DNA from: Amaranthus tricolor
Lineage: Eukaryota; Streptophyta; Magnoliopsida; Caryophyllales; Amaranthaceae
Length of the DNA: 64,000 nt
Direction of reading: 5' to 3'
Assembly (NCBI RefSeq): GCF_026212465.1
Contig: NC_080059.1
Location: forward strand, 19,773,319-19,837,318
The stretch's first letter is position 1, and every line of letters begins with the position of its first letter. Below, piece after piece: positions 11,896 to 22,572 of this stretch. The notes below the pieces were generated by a model. The model was given only the letters and a program-made list of their open reading frames with translations, did no database searches and had not been told where the DNA came from. A program made the position numbers and the translations under genes.

Positions 11896-12780
11896 TGTTG
11901 AGATTTAGAGCATGTAGGACATTATCCAAAGGCTTAAACAATAAACTAAGCAAAAACGTAACAACGAGAACCAAATAACGAATCTAGCCCATGCTAATCA
12001 TTCCAGTAAGGCCATACTCGTTCGAGCACAGTGGTGCTTGTTCGAGCACTTTGTGGCTTGTTCGAGCACTGCTGCTCTGGACTAGAAGTTTGCTTGAAAA
12101 CCTTATGTTTGATGTTTTTGGCATTTGCTCAATCGAGCACTTAGGAATTTTCGCGTCAGAAAGTTTTTGGAAAGTTATTTGGGTCATGCTCGTTCGAGCA
12201 CTTTAGAACAGTGCTTGTGTTCGTGAATCAAAACTTCAGTTTTTGGAGTATTGTGTTGTTATGAACAATGTTTTACGTCATAATTAACTGATAATCATCA
12301 GTTATCATTGATGTATGGTTTTGGATGAATTCATATGACACTTCAACTCTATAAATAAGAGTGAGTGCATGAAAATCATTTACATCTTCAATATCAAAAA
12401 ATTATGTCTCGTCTTTCTCTCAATCTCTTGAAACATAGAAGATAGTAATTAACTCTTTTATTGTTTTTCTAGTTTTGATTTCTACATAAACACATAATCA
12501 TTTAGTTCAATCGGTTTGTATGAAACGGTTGATATGATTGATTGTATCTCATTGTGGATTTCCATTCTCATAACTTAAGTACCTTTGTGGGGGAAGATAT
12601 TACAATAGAAAAGCTTGTAGTCGCCTTCAATCTATATCAAGATTTTCGAGTGACGTTTATCGTTGCAAACATATCTTCTCTACGATGTTCTTCAATTTGT
12701 GGTTCATTCAAGCAAGGAGTCCATTGTCATACACAAAGGGGATACTACAAACATCATCTTGAATTTGTAGTTTTATTTCA
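11896..12780 (+). repeat. Copia LTR between pol end and gag start
   Basis: It begins TGTTGAG directly after a polypurine tract and precedes a gag start, so it occupies an LTR position. A TATA box TATAAATAAG lies at 12350-12359. Upstream of it the segment 12010-12200 carries at least five spaced copies of TTCGAGCAC or TCGAGCAC, a repeated U3-type element. The right end is uncertain: a degraded primer-binding site (CAGTATCATTATTT, about 12779-12792) suggests the end is near 12780. Open frames inside it on both strands (11984-12206) are not genes. Confidence 0.6.
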
Positions 12781-12823
12781 GTATCATTATTTGTAATAAT
12801 CTATTGTGATATTTTCTGTGATC

Positions 12824-13400
12824 ATGGAAAGAGTCAAGGAGCTCACTTCGAATTTCATGAAATTGGACAAGTTTTTGGGTGTGGAATTTAGAAGATGGCA
12901 AAGAAGATGCTCATCCTCTTAACTTCCCTCAATGTGGCTTATGTGATAAGCACTCCAAATTCAGAAGTGAAGGAGAATGAAACTTGGGAGGAGGCAAGGA
13001 TGCGAAACAAGTGGGAGAATGATGATTTCATATGTAGAGGACACATCCTTAACGAGAGGTGCGATTCTCTTTTCGATATTTATCAATTTCATGAATTCGC
13101 TAAGATATTATGGGATAGTTTAGAAGATAAATATATGTCGGAAGAAGCTAATTCTAAGAAGTTTTTAGTAAGTAACTTTAATAGTTACAAAACGTTGGAC
13201 AACCGTCCAGTGATGGATCAATTCCGTGAATTACAACACATGTATAATAACATGAAAGCGCATGACATAACCATGGATGAAATTTACATAGTTTCAAGGA
13301 TCATAGAAAAGTTGCCAAACACTTAGAGGGATGTTAAACATACCCTCAAACATAAAAAGGAAGAGATTACTCTTTCGGAACTCGCTATTGTGTGATATAT
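12824..13400 (+). pseudogene. Ty1/copia gag fragment, frameshifted
   Basis: The ATG at 12824 starts a copia gag of the UBN2 type. FMKLDKFLGVEFRRWQ is followed, in another frame from about 12895, by LLTSLNVAYVISTP, then WENDDFICRGHILNERCDSL, ILWDSLEDKYMSEEANSKKF and YNNMKAHDITMDE. One base is missing near 12898-12905, and a stop lies at 13324-13326. The homology breaks off at about 13400, exactly where duplication copy B begins, so only the N-terminal half is present. Confidence 0.8.
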
Positions 13401-13772
13401 ATATTTAATGAGTTCTGGCAATGGGACTGTGTGAAATATATATTCACTATTGTCATAATGATAATATTCACTGAACCTTAGATATTATGTTTTATACTAT
13501 ATTTTCTTTTTGACTTGAAGTAATTGCAACCAAGAAATGTTTGTATTATGCTATGTTCATTATTTTTTGGGAAAATTGATGATAATTAGTAAAATGCTAA
13601 GAAGGTAGGAACTATCAAGGAGAATTGCTCCTTGAAAATCTTCCAAACAGGACTGTAATATAAATCGGGGTAAATCACTATAAATGGGAAACTCTTTATC
13701 CCAAATAGGGCCGGTTCTCAACTCATTTCGGGTAGCCGACCGCGTAGGGACCCCAGAAATAAGGGGGCTCAA
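13401..13772. repeat. Direct duplication copy B of the JAZ 3' flank
   Basis: This is a second copy of 10741-11063 in direct orientation, with scattered substitutions. It keeps about 50 bp (around 13620-13672) that copy A lacks. It leads directly into the hAT remnant, so copy B shows the original downstream context of the JAZ 3' flank better than copy A. Confidence 0.85.
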
Positions 13773-13850
13773 ATACTTGTGAAGCATTATGTCACAAGAG
13801 AGGCTAAATGGTCTTGCGTTAAAGGCAATTGAAAGCAGAAAAAATTTTAA
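13708..13850 (+). mobile_element. Internally deleted hAT remnant (terminus plus transposase C-terminus)
   Basis: A GC-rich segment at 13708-13770 (GGGCCGGTTCTCAACTC, then GGGACCCC) resembles plant hAT ends. It is followed at once by 13783-13839, read as SIMSQERLNGLALKAIESR. This is the conserved start of the hAT C-terminal dimerisation block (usually SQERLNGLA.LSIE). Nothing of the rest of the transposase is present, so it looks like an internal-deletion derivative. The 3' end was not located. Confidence 0.6.
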
Positions 13851-14173
13851 AATATAATTTTTGAAAATAATGTTTTAGTATATTTTGTAGTGAAATATTT
13901 TTCCTGAAGTGGAAAAAATTTATGGTCCCAGTTGAAAGATATTGCAAAAAGAAATAAGGTCTTTAAAACCTTTGCTGGCATTGAAATAAGCTCAAGAAAT
14001 ACAAAGAAGGAATTACTCTAGCCTTGGCACTAGGATAAGACAAATGATAGAAACATATGGTGTATAGAAACTGCATAACATTCCGCTATAGTTGGGTTGA
14101 AAGTAAGATATTATATGGTTTAGAATTAGAATCGGATTCCATGCATAGTAATTGGCTAGGCCCTCCTACAATT

Positions 14174-14360
14174 TGTTAGAAGGTTGGTGCCGCTTTTCTA
14201 CTTAGTTTGTCATTTTCCTTTTGTATTTTACTTTCTGTTATGACAGCTTACTAAGAGTACCAAAACAACTCTTTTTCTTTCTCCTCTTCTTCTCTATCTT
14301 CTATTTCATTAGGTTTTTTCCTCTCAAAATATTGCTTTCATTTTTGTTTTTCGTTCTTCA
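14174..14360 (+). repeat. Possible 5' LTR of the decayed copia at 14.2-17.5 kb
   Basis: A short TG...CA segment (TGTTAGAAGG to TTCTTCA) with a pyrimidine-rich end lies directly before a gag start, like the short LTR of related elements. No primer-binding site is recognisable and there is no second copy, so the borders are tentative. Confidence 0.3.
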
Positions 14361-14364
14361 CAAT

Positions 14365-17300
14365 ATGTTGAATAATCAAGCAACTCACATTGATCCCACA
14401 CAAAATCCTTCAAGCCATTCTTTCTTACATCCCTCTGATCACGGAAGTGCAAAACTAGTATCCGTTCTCTTTGATGGCATTGGTTATGCCGATTGGTAAA
14501 GAAGCATGATTATAGGTTTAACGGCCAAAAACAAGATGTGCTCATTGATGGTTCATTAGACAAACTAGATATTTCATCCTCTAATGCGAAGGCTTAGAAA
14601 TGTTGTAATAATATGATAATATGATGGATTATATATAGCATCTATGGAGAGACCTATTGCAAGAAGTGTGATGTAATATGTCACTACAAGGGAAATGTGG
14701 GACGATCTTGAAGATCGTTATGGGCAAACGTCGGTTGCACAAATATACTCCTTGGATACTAAAAGTTTTGATGTTATTCAAGAAGCTGATATGTCAGTGT
14801 CTGAATATTTTACTAAAATCAAATCAATCTGGGATCAACTTGATGCAATTGACCCTAATTCCAATTTACTCTTGTCAGGTTGTGTAATCTTACTAAGAGG
14901 GTGCTCAAGTCTCAAAAAAGTTAGACTTATAAGGTTCTTAATGAAGCTGTCTGAGTCTTTCAACCAGGTCAGAACTAATATTCTCATGATGGAGGATTTA
15001 GTAAATGCATCTTTTGGATATCGCTAGCTGTTGCAAGAAGAACAGCATCACGATATGAGCAAAAATTACTATTTTAAATAGTGAATCAATGGTGTTTGCT
15101 GTGAACAATGGTCCTCCTGTTCGACACTATGGCACTTCATGGTCAGGAAGCACTCAAAAGGGAGGCAGTAGTAACCATAATTATCAAGCTATTGGGCATA
15201 AAAGGAACAACAATACATATTGTTGTGACCATTGCCATATGAGTGGTTATACCATTGATCGATGTTACAAGTTGCATGGATACCCACACAAGAACAGATT
15301 GAACAACAAAAGATTTGCTACTCTTACTGCTTCTAACCCCATTGAGAAAGGTGATATCAAAAACACAGGTCTTACTATGGACCAGTTTAATTAGCTTTGT
15401 GCACTTCTTGAAAATAAGGAACCAAACCAAGAAAATACTCCCATGGAGACTCTTAACACTTCTAGTGTAGCTAATGTAGCAAGTACTTTTTGTCTTTCAT
15501 CTTGCTTTAGCAAGAACACATGGGTTATTAATAGTGGAGCTATCACATGTGTATTCTCTCCATTATCTTCACAATGTTTGATTTATTCAAGGTAGCACCC
15601 ATGAAATCACCATCCCTGCTGGGAGTAAGGTAAAGGTTACACAACTTAGGGTGTGATGATTACACTACAGTTGATGCTTATAGATGTTTTGTTTGTGCCT
15701 CAATTTTGATTCAACTTGCTTTCAATTCACAAATTATGTAAAGATAACAATGTTATGTATCCTTTACTAATGAGCATTGTATGGTACAAGACCATTTGAT
15801 GACAAAACGTTTGCCTCTTGGTAAGCTTACTGGCGGCTTATATACACTTGATGCCAACACTAAATATGAAGTCTCTACATATACATTTGCAAATAAGACT
15901 ACCTCAGCTAATATGGCTACTCCTAAGTCTAGACTTGAAGAAGCAAAATTATGGCATGTCAGAATGAGGCACATTCCTTTTTCAAAAATGAAATATGTTT
16001 GTCCTCATCTTGAAGTATCTAGTGTGTAGAAGGATATCTTTTATACTACTTGCCCTCAAGCTAGGGAAATTAGACTACCTTTTCCATCTACTTCTATTAA
16101 AACTAAGAAACTTTTTGAGATGATACATGTAGATGTATGGGGGGCTTAATACTCTTCTCTTACACATGATGGTTGTACATATTTCCTTACTGTGGTTGAT
16201 GATTTTACAAAATGTACTTGGGTCTACTTAATGAAATACAAACATCCATCCACTTCTTTTTTTGCAACATTTGTTCAATTATGTTGAAAATCAATTTAGT
16301 TCTAGCATCAAGATCATTCGCATCGATAATGCAAAAGGACTATGTAAAGGTGAAGCATCACATTGGTATCATGATAGAGGCATTATACATCGAACTAGTT
16401 GTGTGCAAACCCCTCAACAAAATGGGGTTGTGGAACGTAAACATCGTTATTTATTAGAAACGGCTAGAGCTTTGTTTTTTCAAGCAAATTTACCATACAA
16501 GTTTTGGGGCGATTGTGTTCTTTGTGCAGCATACATTATCAATAGATTAGATTACCATTGTCATGTCTTAATCACATGTCTCCTTATGAGAAGCCTTTTG
16601 GTATTAGACCAGATATCAATCACTTAAAAGCATATGGGTGTCTATGCTTTGTTTCTATACTCAAGCAAAATTGTACAAAGCTCCAACCAAGAGCTCATGC
16701 ATGTGTCTTTCTTGGTTATTCTTACACACAAACGGGCTATAAAGTGTATGATTTAACTACTCACAAAACACTTGTCTCAAGAGATGTTTTTCATGAACAA
16801 CACTTTCTATACCATTTCAAGGACAAATCTTAATCACCATTTTCAAGTTTTTACCTACTAGTTATTACCCCTTTACCTCCTTTATTCGACCCACCTTCCG
16901 TTTCAAACCAAATAATTACCCCTACATGTACTTTACATCAAGATAGCCCTCTACTTGCTTCTCACTCTTCAACACCTATATCATCACAACCCATTGTTCC
17001 TAATCCTCAACCCATTCGGAAATCCCAACGCCTTCATAGGCCTCCTCATTTACAAGATTACATTTGCAACTCTATCTACCACTGATGCAACATCGTCAAA
17101 TATGGTACTGATGCGACATTGTCAAATATGGTAATCTGCCTCAGTCACAAAAGCAACATATTACTTTTTATTTTGTACGGAAAGAGCCCTCTTATTATAA
17201 GGAAGCAGCTTCGAATGAAGCCTGGCACTCTGTTGTGCAAGATGAGCTTCATTCTTTGCAACAGAACAATACATGGGACATAGTTACCTTACCTCATGGT

Positions 17301-17460
17301 AAGAAAGTAATTGGTTGTAAATAGGTCTATGAAGTCAAGTTGAAAGCCGATGGTTCTCTTGAGCGTTTTTAAGGCGCGTCTTGTAGCTAAAGGGTATAAC
17401 CAACAATTCGGAATTGACTATCAAGAAACGTTTTCTCCAATCATTAAAATTAATGTTTGG
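14365..17460 (+). pseudogene. Decayed Ty1/copia gag-pol, truncated inside RT
   Basis: In order: gag from the ATG at 14365, with a stop after YADW at 14497, the MWDDLEDRYGQTSVAQIYSL block at 14695, and a zinc knuckle CDHCHMSGYTIDRC at about 15226-15267 (intact C-x2-C-x4-Y where His is usual, -x4-C). A protease trace NTWVINSGA lies at 15517. Integrase runs 15781-16833, with LWHVRMRHI, HVDVWGA, VDDFTKCTWVYLM, a DNAKG block where DNG is expected, and [18 protein letters not shown]. The first part of RT is at 17190-17460 (DELHSLQQNNTWDIVTLP). Many stops and shifts are present. Homology ends abruptly near 17460, before the catalytic RT motif. Confidence 0.85.
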
Positions 17461-18030
17461 TAAGGTTTTCTGTACAAAAAGGTCACGATGAAAAAATTTG
17501 GTAAACCTCAGAGTTACCACGTGGATTTTTAAAAAGCTTTGGTTACCACATGGGAAACCCTATATCTTAGGATTACCACGTGAAGTTTCTCAATTTTTTT
17601 GATAATAAGCTTATTTTTCAATCTTTTGTAGATTTGCTCCCACTTTAGAATTTATTTCTCTTTTTTTTTGAGAGCTAATAGGTTTTTAGACATTACCACA
17701 TGGGAAACCCTGTAATAGGTTTTTAGACATTACTCGTTTGAGACTGGTCTTAGATTTAGTCGAGACCTACACAAGACTTGGACGACAGGACCTAACCTAT
17801 AATCATTTTTAAACTCATTTTAGATTTATAACTTATGACTAAATACGGCCGACAGTGAATTTGGGTATGTATTTAAGTCATTTATAACAAATAAATCTTT
17901 AGTGTTAGGGTTACTTTGTATTTGAATGGACCTGAATTAGACTTAACTAATGGTCATTCCTAGACATGGAAGATCAATGTCCTCTAATTAAACATTCGAT
18001 AAGACTTTGAATTTTTTTTTTTAAAGAATA
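17461..18030. other. Intergenic, with short direct repeats
   Basis: No gene is seen. TTACCACATGGGAAACCCT occurs twice (about 17542 and 17693) and TTACCACGTG-type motifs occur at about 17513 and 17573. TAGGTTTTTAGACATTAC occurs twice (about 17679 and 17717). These look like remnants of a small repeat family. Confidence 0.5.
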
Positions 18031-18283
18031 CTCCCTCCGTTTTCATATATTCTTCTCAAATAGAATATATGAATTTTAGTGTTAAATTTTAATTATAATT
18101 TTTCATCAATTTATATGAAAAATATATTCATGTAAGATTTGATAGATTCATCTCAATATGTATAATCTAAATATCAACTTTTTAGAATTTACAAAAACTC
18201 ACAATTAAAATGATTTTACTTTTAAGTTTGCTTTGGAATCTGCGTAAAAGGTGAATGGAAAAAACAAATGAAAATTAAGAGAG
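18031..18283. mobile_element. Stowaway-like MITE
   Basis: This 253-bp AT-rich element has TA on both sides. It begins CTCCCTCCGTTTTCATATAT; the opposite strand of its right end begins CTCTCTTAATTTTCATTTGT. The inverted repeats are imperfect but collinear. It has no coding capacity. Confidence 0.75.
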
Positions 18284-18444
18284 TACTAAACATCAATTGA
18301 AATTTAAGAATTGGCTATCAATATAATTTCCCCAAGAACTTTAAATAGTAAAATAATTTTTTCAAAAATTTAATAATCAATTAAAAATTTGTAGGTGGTG
18401 CTTAAAAAATGTTGCTCTTAAATCTCAATTATCAACTTATCTGA

Positions 18445-19085
18445 TAGAGCTGTTCATGGACGGGTTTTGAGCGGGTAGCGAATGGGCTAGTGCCTAAAAA
18501 ATCTACCCTCGGGCTTAAATATTTAAAAGACCGCCCGCATTTGCGGAAATATTTTTTTGTCGCTACCCGCTCATTTTTAAAGCGGGCATGACCCTTGTGT
18601 AGGCGGGTATTTTCTTACATAAAATATCAAAAATATGACACAAATTATAAAGTTTACATAAATACTAAAAATATAATAAAAAATTAAAAAATTAAGTTTT
18701 AATAATAATTAAATTATAATACATCATCCAAAGTAATCCAAATACGGGTATAGAATCATAGAAGTAATTGAATATAGCCAGGTACACTAGTCTATGGGTA
18801 CTAAAGTTGGGTCGTATGGGTCCTGTATTACTCCAAAATCCATAGTCTAAAAAAGTAGACTACTAAATTAGTATATTACTCAATAGAATTAATCATTTAA
18901 TAATTAATATACTAAATTAAGCAAGCGGACAGGTATACACGGGGTTATTTTTTGGTGTCGCTACTCGTCCATTTATCTTGACCAGCGGATATCGCTTGTC
19001 TAAATTTAAAACTTTTTGAAAACATTATACAAGTTCGCCCATTTTTCGAACCAAATGGGTCAAACCTGACGGATAGTAAGCTCTA
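18445..19085. mobile_element. Non-autonomous hAT-like element
   Basis: This 641-bp block starts TAGAGCTGTTCATGGACGGG and ends with CTCTA, whose complement is TAGAG. TAGAG is the typical 5-bp hAT end. Flanking octamers TTATCTGA (left) and CTATCCGG (right) match at five of eight places, as an eroded 8-bp target duplication would. GGGCGGGTA/ACCCGCCC-type subterminal motifs are typical of this MITE class. There is no ORF. Confidence 0.6.
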
Positions 19086-20163
19086 CTATCCGGTCATTGT
19101 GTGAATGTCAGATGTGTCTACTGTCTACTACTATACTCCAAGTTCGGTTCATGAGGTCATATAGGCAAAGACTTATGATCAAAGGATAAGAAGCAAATAA
19201 GGCAATGGAAAAGGCAATGGAAAACAAGGGCATCCATTTATTTTCGCTTTGCTGTTAGTTGGGTTTATTTTTTTTCATTTTCGCTCTGAATTCCTCTATA
19301 ACACCTCACAATTATACTACTCCCCCTTATTCACTATTATTGAAATATTTGATTTTGACATATTTATTAATGCACAATTTTAATTTTAAATATTTCTAAT
19401 AAAAAGTTGATATTAATAAAATTTACATTTAGATGAATCAAACAAAATTTCACTTTTTTTTTAAGAGAAACAAAATTCCACTTGAATATATTTTAACTTA
19501 CAAATAAAAAAACATAACACATATTAAAAGTGATTGATGAATAGAGTAAAAAACCAAGAGGGACAATAATCACTATAATAATATCAACTTTTTGCGACAT
19601 AGGATTTAGTGACATTAAAAAAAATAACGTTGATTAATATTTTTAGTGTAATAATTATTGATTTTTATTTTAAGTTCTACTATTAAGTAATTTAAAGACA
19701 CTTTATTTAGCCTTTTGTAACATATGCAATAATTACTATAGTCTATAGTAATATTCATAAAAAATATCACTAAATCTTATATTGCGAAAAGTTTTAATAT
19801 GAATTTTTATTATGCTCATAAAAAATCTAATATATATCATTAATACTATGGAACGAGAAAATGTCTCTACGCGCAAATACAATGTATATGAACTGTAGGA
19901 GTAAATTGAATGTTAACAATGGTTAGACTTATTGAAGTGATTAAAACAACGCATTTCTCACTCTAAGACTTTTATCTAATGCACTGCCTCTTTTAAATCA
20001 TGCTCTATTGAAAGTAAATATTTATAAAATAATAACAGTTAAATTAAAAACACTTAAAATATTTGAGTTGAATATTAAAAATTGTTGCTAAAAGTTAGAA
20101 AAACATAGTGAGATGCAGGGCAAATATTTACCATAGTTAGATGTAGGTAATATATTTCTCACC
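19086..20163. other. AT-rich intergenic, possible degenerate MITE at 19320-19554
   Basis: No gene is seen. A TA followed by CTCCCCCTTATTCACTATTA at 19320 looks like a Stowaway end, and GATGAATAGAGTA near 19534 could be the opposite end, but the inverted repeat is weak. The rest is AT-rich sequence without structure I can name. Confidence 0.35.
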
Positions 20164-20164
20164 T

Positions 20165-20304
20165 TCTCCCCCAAATAAAGATGATCATCGACATTCTCCT
20201 TTACCTTTTTCATTCCATTATACTCCTTTTTCCTTTTTCCCAAAATAAAGATGATCATGGTCATTTTCCTTTATCTTCTTCATATCATTATACTCCTTTT
20301 TTCT
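20165..20304. repeat. Tandem duplication, 70-bp unit
   Basis: Two adjacent copies share AAATAAAGATGATCAT and the pyrimidine-rich end CATTATACTCCTTTTT. The period is 70 bp (20173 to 20243). A third partial copy (TAAAGATGATCATTGG) begins at about 20332. Confidence 0.75.
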
Positions 20305-20388
20305 TCCCTCATTTCCTGTTTTAAATTTACGTCTAAAGATGATCATTGGTCCAAAACCATATAAGACTCGCGCCTAGATCCGCTTCTA

Positions 20389-20603
20389 TTTTTAGGGTTT
20401 GGGTCTTGCTCTAGGATCTTTATACCCCAACCCCACCCAACCCTTTCTCTCTGGTCTCATTTAAAACCCATAACCCACTAGACCCATTCCAAACCTGTTT
20501 GACCCGCTTTTAAGATGCTAAGGGTATGGATTCGAATACGGATCCACCAAACTAGGTTTGAGTCCAATTGGACCCGTTCTAAAACCCGACTATGACCACC
20601 CCT
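20389..20603 (-). mobile_element. Possible hAT-like MITE remnant
   Basis: Read on the - strand from 20603 the sequence begins TAGGGGTGGTCATAGTCGGG, the style of many plant hAT MITE ends. TAGGGTTTGGGTCTTG at 20389 could be the opposite end. The flanks show no clear 8-bp duplication. Confidence 0.3.
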
Positions 20604-20789
20604 ATTTACCTCTACTTATCTTCATTTGTATAATTTAACCGTGGAATCACCCATAAATACTTATATTCAATATAAGCATGCCCCTTGATTGTAACTTAAA
20701 AACTTTGCGCAAATATCAACAAATGATAGGATCATTTGAATTGTATAGATGATACTTCATTAAAAAATGGTGAAAATGTGTAGATGATG

Positions 20790-21008
20790 CTCCCTCCAAT
20801 TCTTTTTAGTTGTCCCATTTTCTTAGTTGAACAGTTCAACTCCATTGTCCCATTTTCATTTTAAGACATATTTTTAGGTGGTCCCCTCGTTTTTTTAATA
20901 TTAAAAATACCTAATATTACACATGAGTTTACTATTTTAGATGTTTCCTTCATTTTCTTAATAGTTATGCCCAAAATAAAATGGACAAATAAATTGAATT
21001 GGAGGGAG
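20790..21008. mobile_element. Stowaway-like MITE
   Basis: This 219-bp element starts CTCCCTCCAATTCTTTTTAG and ends AATTGAATTGGAGGGAG. Its right-end complement, CTCCCTCCAATTCAATTTAT, matches the left end over the first 15 bases. TA follows the right end; the left flank is TG, one change from TA. Confidence 0.8.
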
Positions 21009-21217
21009 TATAAAAAGATGGTGGATATATTATATTATAACAAAATAAAAAGAAAAGTGTGAAAAATGTTAAAACACAGATAGACTAATTAAAAAAAACT
21101 TTCACTAATCATCCGAGGACAATATTATGTCCCACGAATTAACAATTAAGCCGTTGACTAATGAGTAAACATTCTTTCAAAATAAATGATCCTCTAGACG
21201 CTAAGAAACTAATGTTT

Positions 21218-21335
21218 CAGGTTCAGGTTCAGGTTCAGAGATCCACATGGAAAACAACGAAAGAAACTAATGTAAAAGGTTCAGGCTCAGAGGTTCAGGT
21301 TCAGAAGTTCAAGTTTAGAGGCTCACATGGAAAAC
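21218..21335. repeat. GGTTCA hexamer repeat with a duplicated tail
   Basis: Runs of GGTTCA(G) occur at 21220-21240 and 21278-21312. Each run is followed by TCACATGGAAAACAA or CCACATGGAAAACAA (about 21242 and 21323), so a unit of about 80 bp has been duplicated. The frame open over it (21161-21454) translates to a V-Q/S-G/F-R low-complexity run and is not considered a gene. Confidence 0.7.
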
Positions 21336-21351
21336 AATGCTCTTTAGTCTT

Positions 21352-21361
21352 TATATATATA
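21352..21361 (+). promoter_or_regulatory. TATA-like box of the small membrane-protein gene
   Basis: TATATATATA lies 63 bp before the start codon at 21424, a sensible distance for a short 5' leader. The AT-rich setting makes chance occurrence possible. Confidence 0.3.
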
Positions 21362-21423
21362 GTCAACATACACAGCCAACACTATAAATATCATATGTTC
21401 TATTCTTCATTTCCCAAAAATAA

Positions 21424-22572
21424 ATGGCAGATGATGTTACTTCAATTATATTAGTAGCAGCATTGCTTATCATCATGGTGTCTCCTATTCCTACATCAGT
21501 TCTTGCTTCTGGGCGATACACTGCTCTTCTTAGTCAGCCACTAAAAGAAGGCAATCAAACTGGTAATAATTATCTGGTGCTGAGATTACCATTAGGAATC
21601 AAGATTGCTCTATCAACTTCCATTGTTGCCTTAATCTTTCTGGTTTATTGGGTTTGGAAATGTTTTGGTAAGTTTTGTTCTTATGTTTTTTTTTTCTTCA
21701 TGCATTAACGGTCCGTTGGTTAGTGGTACTAAATAGTGTTTATGAGAATGATTAATACCGTAAAATTTCATCAAAAGTTCCATGTCATTCCCGTAGTGAT
21801 GAAACTTTGATCACAAAAAAGTTTTCTTGTTTACAAATTTTCATTACCACCTAATACCACCTCTCCCAATGGTAATGCCTTGGAATGATTTTATAAAGAA
21901 AATGAGATGATTGATGTTGGACAAATATGGCCATCAAGATTAAAACGAAAGCCTCAAAGAGGTTCAACAATGAAAAACAAATTGAAAATCAAAGCAAAAG
22001 ATAAACACAAGTGTTTATGAGGTATCTTGAATACCTCCTCTTCAAATGTTGTTTATTATATTGAATTCAAGAATCACAAGTATAATAAATCTCTCCTTAT
22101 ATTGAGAACAATTCTCTCAAGATCACAAAATGCTAAAACAATGATGATCTTGTCACGTTAGTCAAGGGACTAATAAAATTCAATTTGAAGTTTAAATTTA
22201 TTATTGACATATTTTCTTAATAGTCAGATGCATGCAACCTTATATTTGAATTAATTAAGATATTGTTTTGGATTAAGCGTTGATAGCAAATACATCCACA
22301 ACTCCGGATTAATAATATGGAATACATATCATTTAAAACATAGCTTTTTCATTTAAAAAAAGTTGATCTAAGTATAATTATGAACAGGAATAAAGTGCGA
22401 GCTATCAGTAAAGCATGGACGCGAGAATGGTGGAACAACACATACATCCAGAGCAGGAATCGAGCTTTCAGAAAGAGTGAATGATGAAACAGATAATCCA
22501 GAAGAGAATAACTCCGATGAGCAATGCAGGAATGAAGATGATGTGTTTTCCATCACCGTTTTGGATAGCTAA
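21424..22572 (+). CDS. Unrecognised small single-pass membrane or secreted protein (two exons)
   Basis: Exon 1 is 21424-21667, with donor G|GTAAGT. Exon 2 is 22388-22572, with acceptor ACAG|GA. Together they give 429 nt and 142 residues with no stop before TAA at 22570. Residues 1-30 (MADDVTSIILVAALLIIMVS onward) look like a signal peptide with a likely cut after VLASG. Residues 56-78 are a second hydrophobic span (IKIALSTSIVALIFLVYWVW) followed by KCFG. The C-terminal half, encoded by exon 2, is polar and acidic (ERVNDETDNPEENNSDEQC) and would lie in the cytoplasm if the protein is type I. I do not recognise the family and assign no function. Support: the exon junction keeps frame, and exon 2 stays open for 61 codons. 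Against: no homolog is known to me, and a short - strand frame (22650-22468) with a hydrophobic end overlaps exon 2. Confidence 0.5.

Noticed and set aside
11991..12206. Frames on both strands at the TCGAGCAC repeats
   Set aside because: Located within an LTR, between the purine tract and the TATA box, without any domain.
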